DNA of 64,000 bases from Symbiodinium kawagutii. Taxonomy: Eukaryota > Sar > Dinophyceae > Suessiales > Symbiodiniaceae. The translations under genes and the position numbers were made by a program. Shown here one piece after another: positions 55,900-64,000 of this stretch. Position 1 is the first letter of the stretch, and each line of letters begins with the position of its first letter. A model generated the notes under the pieces. It was not told the DNA's origin, made no database searches, and was given only the letters and a program-made list of their open reading frames with translations. The stretch is from the NCBI GenBank assembly GCA_009767595.1, contig VSDK01027004.1:340516-404515 (forward strand), read 5' to 3'.

Positions 55900-57486
55900 G
55901 GTTAGTTACGGTTAGTTGACCATGAATTGCTACTTCTGAGACTGGACATCATGTCAATCACCCACTGTTTCCCACCAACATCATGAATCATAGCACTATT
56001 CGCAACCGTTGTTCAGCAGGCTTTGGAACTTTCTCACTGGCCACGGGAACATATCTTTGGAGAAGTACCTGGGATTCCTGGCTCAGTTGAGTCTATCCCA
56101 GCTCCACACAATGATGTGACAAGACTGCGTGCAACCTGCGGTTCTGCATAGTAATGCTTATCACCAGTGGTTGCTGATGCCTGATACTCCTCCATCATGT
56201 TTGATAATGGTGAAAAACGAAAAACAGCAAGCAAGGATCACCAGCAATTGCTCGGTGCTCTGAACCATTCCCGCAAATGTGCTGGTCACTGAACGTACCT
56301 CATCTCAGGACAAACCGGAAAAAAATTTAGAAAACAGAAACCAAATCAAGAGTGGCACATTCTCCATTTCCCTATTGCTATGCTGCATCACAAGCGGTGG
56401 CTTCACCCTTGTCTGCAACTGGGACGGATCCAATGGTTCGAAACGCAAGCAGCGCTGCCACATTTGCGGCCTACCGTTGCCCTATGCGTCTCTGAGTTCC
56501 GGCGTTAACCGAATCCCACCAGGCATGAGGCGGGATCGTTGTGCTTGCCAATGGTTTATGGTTGATAGTTGTCACCATGGTAGTTGATGGTTTGTGGGTT
56601 TACCAATAGTTGATGGTTGCTGGAATGGCTAATCCTGGCAAATTGCAAACATGATAGGGGTCACCAACTAACAACAGAGGTCTGCTAAGAACGCATTTTC
56701 CAAAACGCTATTGACAGCCCCACATTCTCTACCGGCCTTTCAACTGCCCGAGGCTGCAAGGGCAAATTGGAAAGGTATTCAGCATCTCTTATGTTCGTAA
56801 CACGGAGCCCGCAGATTTGCTTCGATTCAGCAACTTCAGCTTGATGTTCCATTTCCTCATGATGCTGCTGTTCAGCTTTTTGCGGTAGTGTTCAACATGA
56901 CAAATCCCGGTGCCAAGGTGGTGATTTCTGAAGCATGGCGTCAAGCGCGCTGTGTCAAAAGGCATCTTCAATCTCCAGTGCTGCACCATCACCGTCCGCC
57001 TGATGGGAACGTCACTTCAGAGGCTGGGGAGGGGAAGTTGAAGTGGTTCAGTGATGGTCGGTGAGCAATGTCAAGAGTGTTGTTCGCCAACGTGTGCTGC
57101 TACTGTGGTTGATCTTTGTGTAGCCTCGGAGAATGAAATGCCCCCTAAAGGTACGCGGACCGTTCATTAGCAATGAACAATCAAGGATTACAGGGATTCC
57201 TGATACTGCTCATCTCCATCAGGCAGTCGTGCCAAATCTTGGTCTACGGGGCGCCTGTTGAACACAACTCATAATCCTGTTACGCCTCCAGGAACCTGAT
57301 TGGTTGGCTGAAGGTAAAGTCGAACCAGCTTTCCAACTGTAAAGAAGCTGCTGAAACGCACAACGAGCGAAGAGTGCAACATCCAGAATGGTCAAAACGG
57401 ATACGGAGTGGTGCCCGCAACAGACTTGGTGAACATCACCATAGGGTACCAGTTCTGGTAGATATGTCGAGCGGTGGCTTACACAC
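55900..57486. other. spacer, no gene firmly supported
   Basis: A segment near 56400-56450 read on the minus strand (RCLRFEPLDPSQLQTR, ending AAGG|GTGAAG) could be a small exon. 56740-57000 contains a protein-like plus-strand stretch (RAVSKGIFNLQCCTITVRLM) that is frame-broken, perhaps a decayed retroelement. Confidence 0.3.
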
Positions 57487-57565
57487 CAAGATTCGATCCA
57501 ACGAGTCCTGCCACCGGACGGCCATCAGGCGTCCAACTGTCCATCCCTGCCTGGTTGAATTCGTC
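57487..57565 (-). CDS. candidate exon, unknown protein
   Basis: Minus strand, after AGGTCTGGTCAG|G, ending AATCTTG|GTGTGT. Phase 0 gives DEFNQAGMDSWTPDGRPVAG and LVGSNL. The plus strand has a 112-codon open frame over the same bases, so orientation is not certain. Confidence 0.38.
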
Positions 57566-57886
57566 CTGACCAGACCTGAAATGGCTGTGGCACTGGGGGC
57601 AATTCAAGCAGGTCTCTGGGCAAGTGATGTAACGACCAAATCATTTGCCCAACAAGTGGACATGGTCGGTGGGTTCATATGCTTGTATGAACCTCGACTC
57701 ATACCTGCTTGATACTTGTTTCATGTACATTCAGGTGATCTGCTTTGCTATGTTCCATGTTCACAAACGTTTGCATTCGAATAACGGAAACAAACCAGTA
57801 AAGCAGGTGGCTGTCCATGGCCGCAGCTAGTTGCCATCCCATTCTCAGTAGCTCTTTGCCCAGCACCTGCTTTTCCTAAAACATAG

Positions 57887-58006
57887 TTGGTGGTTTCTCA
57901 AGCCACGGGGTACCCAAAAACAAACGGGAAACCTTGATCCTTGATTTACTACTACAAGTGACAAAGGATCAAAACAGGGAGTACCCTATTTTGAGAAACG
58001 CCAAAT
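57887..58006 (+). mobile_element. family A element
   Basis: GTTGGTGGTTTCTCAAGCCA, then GGGGTACCCAAAAACAAACG, ending GTACCCTATTTTGAGAAACG. It carries an extra inner inverted pair (CCTTGATCCTTG and CAAAGGATCAA). Confidence 0.7.
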
Positions 58007-59695
58007 ACCCACACACTTGTTGAACACACACACAAGAAAGCGGCAATTCAACCTACTGTATCCTCTATAGCTGGGACACCGCCACTCTTCTGAGTGCTAA
58101 TCACGATTGCCTAGGATAACTTGTCGTCCGTTCTGATTCTCTAGTACGTCACTTGGAAAAGGTGAGAATAGCAAGTGCTGTCCCAACTATTGGTCTTCTT
58201 CCTTTGTGGTGCATTGTTGCTGTCCCACCTCTTGATCTGGACGCATGTTGGTTGCCAACGGCTGATCATTTCTAGAGCAACCGTTGGAGACATTTTGGTG
58301 TAGCCCCAAACGCAAAGTCATTGCAAGCAAACCATGGTAAATACCACTATCCCATTCCATTGGCAGCTTCTCAAATAGTCACAATCAATCAACGGGTTTC
58401 CAAATCCTAAATCTTACATACTTTTTGAATATACAATGCAACTGGTTGGCCGTTTTGACCAAAATTGTTGGCGAGAAACTACTGGTGCCATTCAAAGTTA
58501 CCACCATCCACTGCTATCAACATCTGTCAACCATCTTTGCGCAATAATACATTCTGAATCATCATGATTTACCACTACCGTCGATCTATTTGCAACTGCA
58601 TCTACAAAACATCAACATGACAACCACATCAACATCATCAACCAACCAACTACATCAAACCAACCCGCAACATGACATTCCACTGCAGCGGCTGTGGGAA
58701 AGCCATTCCCCAGGTACCATTGTTCTTTTGCCATCAAGCAGCGGCTGGGCATCGTCCACCTGGGGGCTGCATTTTTATGTTGTCACTTCTGTTGTTGTGG
58801 GCTGTGGGGTCGTGGTTGTGGCTGTTGCGACTGTTTCTACTGTTGCTACAGTGGTTGTTGTTGTTATTGTTGGTGGTGGTGGTGCTGCTGCTGCTGCTGC
58901 TTTTAATGGTCGTTGTTGTTGTTGGATCTACCCAATCATGGGCTATACCACTAGCTTCTTACTGATACACTTGGTTGTAGGGGTAAACTATCTATGGGTA
59001 AACTATTTATTCTGGGGTCAAACGATGTTGTTCTGGGACAAAGGTAGCTCAGATTGATCAAATAGGCTGCACCAGCCAACAGTAGTCTCAACAATCATTC
59101 AATTCCCTCAACGAGTCACTCTGGGTCTGGGGTTGATATCAACCCACCACAAAGCAGTGCAAATATCGGAGGTCACCATACGGACATAGCAATCATTGCG
59201 TAGTAGCAATGGGTTTCTAAATGCCTCTCAAATTATACAGCTTTATGCAGCATGTCTCAGTTTGTGGTCTTCTATTTTCGTTGGTCATTTGACCTCTGAG
59301 CCTGGCCAATGGAACAGCAAGTAGAAACAAAGCCCACAATTTTGGGTCTGACCCTCTTAGAATCAAGACCAATCTGCCTGAGTTGTGCTTTCATCGTTCT
59401 TGTGAGGGTCTTTGGAGTGAGCAGCCCTGGTCCAGGCAACTGTTCTTTCTGCAGTATTTTATACGTTAGTTTAAAAATTAGACAAGAAACTGTACGTAGA
59501 AGGGTTTCCAGAAAGGAAGCTATCATTATTGACCCATTATGTGAGCTACAACACCAGTCACTAGACTCAACCGCCGCATGAAACAAGTCCCTTAGTGTCA
59601 TTTCTGCATGCTTACGGGCATCCTCCAAGCAGTTGATTGACCCCGCAATCACACCACCATGACACCCATCCGTGGCGACACGTCCCTGCTGTTAC
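58007..59695. other. spacer with GTT/GTG triplet repeat, no gene supported
   Basis: 58775-58925 is a degenerate GTTGTTG/GTGGTG/GCTGCT repeat giving Val/Leu/Cys-rich frames on the plus strand. A 126-codon minus-strand frame at 59272-59652 matches nothing I know. Confidence 0.4.
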
Positions 59696-59740
59696 CTGCG
59701 GAAAATCGGGCGTCGCTGGCATCATGGCAATCCCTCGATC
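59696..59740 (-). CDS. candidate 45-base exon
   Basis: Minus strand, acceptor TGCGAGCCGCACCAG|G and a textbook donor CCGCAG|GTAACA. Phase 0 to 0 gives DRGIAMMPATPDFPQ. The splice sites are among the best in the window; the protein is unknown. Confidence 0.42.
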
Positions 59741-59744
59741 CTGG

Positions 59745-60183
59745 TGCGGCTCGCAGGGGGTTGTTGTTGCTCATGAGTTGTTGTTGGGCAATGCTGCGAA
59801 AAATCACACAGGTAGCAACTACGGTTATTATGGCTATTACTAAGGTCAATGAATCATATCTGTGGTGATTACCATGGTCATTACTACGGTTAGCTAATCA
59901 CCATTGAACAACACTATGGTTATTACTATGGTTAATGGTGGTTTTAATGGTGGTTTTAATTGTGGTTTTAATGGTGGTTGATGATGATGATGATGAAGAT
60001 GATGAAGATGATGATGATGATGATGATGATGATACTTGATAGTTGATACTTGATAATTGATGATGATGATGATGATGATGATACTTGATAGTTGATACTT
60101 GATAATTGATGATGATGATGATGATGATGATACTTGATAGTTGATACTTGATAATTGATGATGATGATGATGATGATGATGAC

Positions 60184-60219
<36 letters not shown>

Positions 60220-60719
60220 AAATATTGATTAGTGCTCATGATGATCTGATCTTCGCCCATGTTGGATCATTATGGATCATATGTCAACAGTCAATTTCAC
60301 TGACAACATTTGTTGGATGGTCAACAGTCAACTGACAACTAATAGTTTTGATCATTACTGATCTTAACCGGTGTTGGTCATCCAAAACAGCGATCAAATG
60401 TCATAATTACTCATTATCGGAATCATCCAAGAATTGTATCTAATTTGTATGGATAGCTGCACATGTTTTATTTTGCTTAAACAAAAAATATGATTGGCTA
60501 TAAAAGTTCTATCTGTTCGTGGTGGTTGACCAACAATAAGGGATATAATCAATGATAATGAGCCACAATGCTGAGGATATTGCCAAGAATAGGCCTGATG
60601 TTGTGAATTGGCTCTATTTTTGCCAACAATTGTGTGTGTGTGTGCGTGGGTGTTGCGCACAGATCAGGTCGCCAAAAACCAATATAAGAATCAATCAGTT
60701 GCAAAAATATTTTGGGTCT
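59745..60719. other. spacer dominated by GAT repeat
   Basis: Includes GGTTTTAATGGTG units at 59935-59975 and the GAT array described separately. 60230-60719 is unique AT-rich sequence with a short GT run at 60632-60642. Confidence 0.5.
59970..60225. repeat. (GAT)n with a 49-bp higher-order unit
   Basis: Three copies of TACTTGATAGTTGATACTTG plus ATAATTGATGATG start at 60033, 60082 and 60131, spaced exactly 49 bases, inside a GAT array. Confidence 0.9.
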
Positions 60720-61042
60720 TCTTACCCAACTGAGTGCAGGCACTAGCACTCTCCTTTTCTCTCAGGTCGATTGGGCTCTTAGTCGTGGCCAGGTGGCCTA
60801 GTCCACTCTCTGGACCCTTCACCCTAGCCAAAAGAATCAGCCAAAAAGGGGCTGCAGTCATGCAGCTAATCTACACTATGTTACAGTCATGGATCTAAGT
60901 CCTACATCTAGGCTATACGTCTCTGCACGCCTCCTGAGTGTATGCACTGAGGCATGAGGTGAAAAAGAAAAGTGCAGAAGTGCGTACGCGAATTTGTGAG
61001 ACTAGATGTACTCGGCTCAAACCCCTCAGACTTGCTCAGGCT
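60720..61042 (-). other. 3' flank of the copia element, possible LTR or 3' UTR
   Basis: Downstream of the polyprotein stop on the minus strand. A purine-rich patch near 60959-60976 (reverse strand TTTCTTTTTCACC) and a GAAGGGTCCAGAGAGTGGAC stretch could belong to the 3' untranslated region or LTR. With only one end of the element in the window an LTR cannot be proven. Confidence 0.35.
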
Positions 61043-64000
61043 TCACGCTTTCAGGGCAAGTTGGTGCTGACCTGTCGCGAAGCGATAGTTCATTGCGGTG
61101 AGCAAGGTTTTGATACGTTGGGCTTCCAATGGCTTTGTGAACATATCAGCTAACATCTCTGTTGTTGATTTCTTGGATAGTTTGATCTTTCCGGATAGGA
61201 TGATTTGCTGTGTCCATAGGAATACCGTATCAATGTGTTTGACTTTTCCTAGACCGTGACGGCTTCCTATTGCCAAACCAGTTGTTGCGTCCATGTAACA
61301 AATAATACCGACTTGTATGCCCCAGTCTGATAACAGACTTTGTTCTCCTAGGGCTTGGCATGAGCCAGAAACCAATCCATAGTACTCAGCCTCTCCACTG
61401 CTGAGTGCAATAACCGCTTGTTGTTTGCAGGTATTGCGGATGGTACATCGGCCCAACTGCAAAACTGTCCCAGTCGTGGATTTACGGGATCTAATGCAGC
61501 CAGCATGGTCTGCATCAACCCACACTTCCAGTCGTGTGAACTGAGACTGGTTTTGGAACAAGTGTATTAACCGAGGATGCGATCGCAAGTAACGAGCACC
61601 GCGCTTCAACATTTGGAAATGCGCTTGTGTTGGGCTTTTGAGGCCCTTGGCTAGCTCTTTTCCCAAAACTAGGAGATCGGGACGATCTTGGGATAAGTAC
61701 GCTAGTCTCATGCTCGCTGAGCGATACAACGCTGCTTCCTCGTTGTTCAACGGTGCAGACTCTCGCGCTTCTTCCACACGCTCTTTGACAAGTGGTGTTG
61801 TCACCTTTGCACCTTCGCAACCAACTTCTTGGAGAATCAATTCAACATGACGCGGATCTGCTTCTAGTTCAATGCCTTCGCTGGTCCATGTGACCAAGCG
61901 ATTGAGGATAACAATGGAATGTTTGACATTCGCCATGTGCGGAGGTCCTAAGATACCACGGATGTCAATAGTCCACTGTTTCTTCAACTCGGCAGCAAAC
62001 CATTCGAGCTCTTTCCTAGAGCCGACTCCTGTAAAATCGTCTCCATGAACTTCAACTCGAATTTGGCGAACGGCATGATAGTAAATGCAACTGTTGCTAC
62101 TAGCTTGTGAAAATCCAATAGCCAACATTACAGATTTGATTGCCTGTTCCCAGTTTGATGGCGCATCTCGAGTTCCATAGAGTGACTTCTTCAGTAGTCC
62201 GACAACGTCGGGACCATATCCTGCTTCTGGTGGTAACTCGACGAGAAGTCGCCTCCTGGCTGGTGACCAAAAGTGCGCTTTCTTCACATCGATGAAGATC
62301 AAGCAAACATCATCAGGTTGCGTGACCAACTCACCTTGTGAGTCAGGAATTCGCTTCGTCACTGCAATGGTAAAAAGCATACGAAGAGCTGCGATTGGGG
62401 GCATTGATGCGAAGAAGTCGCTCCAAGTGCTCCAATCATTTTCGGCTTTCTTCTTCAGCTCTCTCGCTACCAAGCGAGATCTGTACTTCTCCTTTTCTTC
62501 ATCTCCTTTGTTCACAACCCATCGGGTAGATATGACCTTCTCGCCTTTGGGGCGAGGGATGACTTCCCATACTCCCATCTCTTTGATCACACTGATCTCT
62601 TCCATTCGCGCTGCGATGACCTTTTCAGACTTCAGCTCCTTTCCGCTGACATCATCCCAGTAGCGGCCAATGGTCTCGGGATCCAAACCGAGGTCCATCT
62701 CGCACACTGGTCGCGAAACACCTTCAGCTTGCTGTAGGAAACCTTGCCTTTGAGACAAAAGCAAGTTAGTAACTTCCATCTCGGCATCGCCATCAGCAGC
62801 TTCCGCTTGTTCGGCGGATCGCTTTGTGCCTCGCTGTTCAACTTCAGGTTCCGGCAGTCGCGGATCATCAGGTTCATCTGGCGCAGGTCGCTTGATTCCT
62901 GAGCCACTTGCATTGGGATCTGGTCTGTCATCAGCGATCACGGGTGTGAACTTGGGTTTCTTCTTCTTCTCTGCTTCTTTCTTGGCTTCTTCTTCTCGCT
63001 CTTGTGCAATTTTGATTCGCTTTCTTCCGTACTCAGTTTCTTGAAGGCGGCCAACAACACGAAGTCGACACTCTTCAGAGTGGTTGACTCCTTGGCGTTC
63101 TTCTCCAGCACGGATTCGAGCACAAGCTGGGCATCCAGCTGAGTAACCAAACCTTTCGAAGTCATCTTGACGAAGATAGACTCGACGATATCCTGCTTTC
63201 CCATCAGAAGTCTCAACCTTCTGAACTTCAACTTCTGGTTGTTCAACTTCAATGGAAACGGGTTCTGGTAACTCAAGTGCTTCTCTGGGTTCTCTCTTCT
63301 TTGATGGGTTCGGCGCCCATGGGGTGCCCTGCATCTTCTGCAAAGCTTCCAAATTCCACTGTTGATCATCAGGCTTTCGACGAACAGACTGCACAACAAC
63401 TACACCTTTCTCTGTACCAATCATCTTCTCAGTTGTGTGCATTCTAACTCCAAGAAAAATACCTGATTCCCATCGAACTGCAAGTTTGTGCTGTGTACGA
63501 ACCTTGTAGTCAACAAACTCTCCAAACGATGGCAATGGAATTGTCCAATCTCGACCTTTGATCTTTCTAAAAGGTGTCAAACCATCTCTTGAACGTTCAT
63601 CAAAGGAAAACAAAGTATACAACACTCCAACATGTTCGATCAACCACGCAAGTACAGGAGATTTGGGGTCAATCAACTTGCCAATGTTGTGCTCCATATG
63701 ATCCTTCAATGTTCGACAGAGACCTTGGGTCTGACCAACTGACATCTCAGCTTCACCATTTGACATGCCATGTGCATCACCCTTGGGTGAACTTTCCAAT
63801 TGGCATTCAATGTTGCTTGAAGCTAGAGTGTTCTTGACAGCGTTTGCCAATGCCAAAATGGCTGGCTCTTGGTCTGACTTCAGAATGAACTTTGTGTATC
63901 CTAAGAACTTGATGTCTCTGACCAACGCTGCTTCTGGATAAAAGTGTTCAACTCCTTTTGAAGGAACTAGATGGGTGAAAATAGCCTTTGTGACACGATC
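61043..64000 (-). CDS. Ty1/copia retrotransposon polyprotein, 3' part
   Basis: One open frame enters from the right edge and ends at 61043. Upstream of 63925 it already reads AIFTHLVPSKGVEHFYPEAA, so the true start is outside the window. Order along the frame: integrase core second half (LKSDQEPAI, catalytic Asp near 63873; NGEAEMSV near 63750), a GKRRxx-type charged linker, the reverse transcriptase (WEVIPRPKGE, IFIDVKKAHF near 62285, active site VEVHGDDF at 62031-62054 in place of YVDD), then RNase H (VDADHAG near 61510, ALSSGEAEYYGL, KHIDTVFLW) and the copia tail ADMFTKPL near 61140. All catalytic acids I can check are present and there is no stop or frameshift, so the element looks young and may be active. 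It copies itself via RNA and inserts with its integrase. The gag and protease parts lie to the right. Confidence 0.92.
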   Translation of the reverse strand, partial: DRVTKAIFTHLVPSKGVEHFYPEAALVRDIKFLGYTKFILKSDQEPAILALANAVKNTLASSNIECQLESSPKGDAHGMSNGEAEMSVGQTQGLCRTLKDHMEHNIGKLIDPKSPVLAWLIEHVGVLYTLFSFDERSRDGLTPFRKIKGRDWTIPLPSFGEFVDYKVRTQHKLAVRWESGIFLGVRMHTTEKMIGTEKGVVVVQSVRRKPDDQQWNLEALQKMQGTPWAPNPSKKREPREALELPEPVSIEVEQPEVEVQKVETSDGKAGYRRVYLRQDDFERFGYSAGCPACARIRAGEERQGVNHSEECRLRVVGRLQETEYGRKRIKIAQEREEEAKKEAEKKKKPKFTPVIADDRPDPNASGSGIKRPAPDEPDDPRLPEPEVEQRGTKRSAEQAEAADGDAEMEVTNLLLSQRQGFLQQAEGVSRPVCEMDLGLDPETIGRYWDDVSGKELKSEKVIAARMEEISVIKEMGVWEVIPRPKGEKVISTRWVVNKGDEEKEKYRSRLVARELKKKAENDWSTWSDFFASMPPIAALRMLFTIAVTKRIPDSQGELVTQPDDVCLIFIDVKKAHFWSPARRRLLVELPPEAGYGPDVVGLLKKSLYGTRDAPSNWEQAIKSVMLAIGFSQASSNSCIYYHAVRQIRVEVHGDDFTGVGSRKELEWFAAELKKQWTIDIRGILGPPHMANVKHSIVILNRLVTWTSEGIELEADPRHVELILQEVGCEGAKVTTPLVKERVEEARESAPLNNEEAALYRSASMRLAYLSQDRPDLLVLGKELAKGLKSPTQAHFQMLKRGARYLRSHPRLIHLFQNQSQFTRLEVWVDADHAGCIRSRKSTTGTVLQLGRCTIRNTCKQQAVIALSSGEAEYYGLVSGSCQALGEQSLLSDWGIQVGIICYMDATTGLAIGSRHGLGKVKHIDTVFLWTQQIILSGKIKLSKKSTTEMLADMFTKPLEAQRIKTLLTAMNYRFATGQHQLALKA

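Noticed and set aside
58590-59057. 155-codon plus-strand open frame
   Set aside because: Val/Ala-rich centre comes from a GTT/GTG/GCT triplet repeat. The MTFHCSGCGKAIPQ segment before a GTACC donor at 58672-58713 is curious but too short to support.

Overview
The window looks like dinoflagellate nuclear DNA, possibly from a cold-water suessialean such as Polarella; the genus is only a guess. Four things point this way. (1) Introns can be placed with GT, GC and GA donors and an AG|G acceptor. (2) Very short GC-rich exons sit in long AT-rich introns. (3) There is a ubiquitin-like/FNIP-type leucine-rich repeat protein and copia- and LINE-type retroelements of the dinoflagellate kind. (4) Every gene I can support lies on the minus strand, as in a unidirectional dinoflagellate gene block. 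Nothing bacterial (operons, Shine-Dalgarno sites, CRISPR) is present.

Most long open frames here are products of microsatellites. The real coding signal is a series of GC-rich islands of 27-170 bp. I translated the islands on the minus strand, took splice sites at their edges and checked codon phase from one island to the next. Layout in map order: 1-1128 (-), remnant LINE reverse transcriptase broken by a 151-bp tandem duplication; 1735-1905 (+) and 3799-4040 (-), two more LINE remnants, the second keeping the FADD box; 8438-28846 (-), an EF-hand protein gene with a well-supported core at 25879-20292 and a phase-consistent but unrecognised 3' part ending at a stop at 8438; 29195-31090 (-), an intact intronless ubiquitin-like/FNIP-LRR gene; 33259-39036 (-), a multi-exon gene of unknown function; 44183-53344 (-), a Qa-SNARE (syntaxin) gene whose SNARE helix and C-terminal membrane anchor are spread over five small exons; 54492-55498 and scattered exons up to 59740 (-), an unidentified upstream gene; 61043-64000 (-), the 3' part of an intact copia polyprotein that runs off the right edge.

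Introns and spacers are filled with several families of short (100-125 bp) non-coding elements with terminal inverted repeats. Family A has ends like TGGTTTCTCAAAATAGGGG. Family B has ends like GGCTATGGGTCAA. Family C has two near-identical hairpin copies. Families D and E are shorter repeated modules. Several copies end within a few to about 60 bases of exon edges, and the family B ends themselves contain GT and AG splice dinucleotides, so they behave like introner-type elements. The remaining space is microsatellite (GAT, CAA/GAA, AACC, ATAGAT) and degenerate AACCATTAGTTA-type repeat. No tRNA, rRNA or spliced-leader gene was recognised.

No database search was possible. Family assignments rest on motif recognition, and exon borders on splice consensus plus phase.
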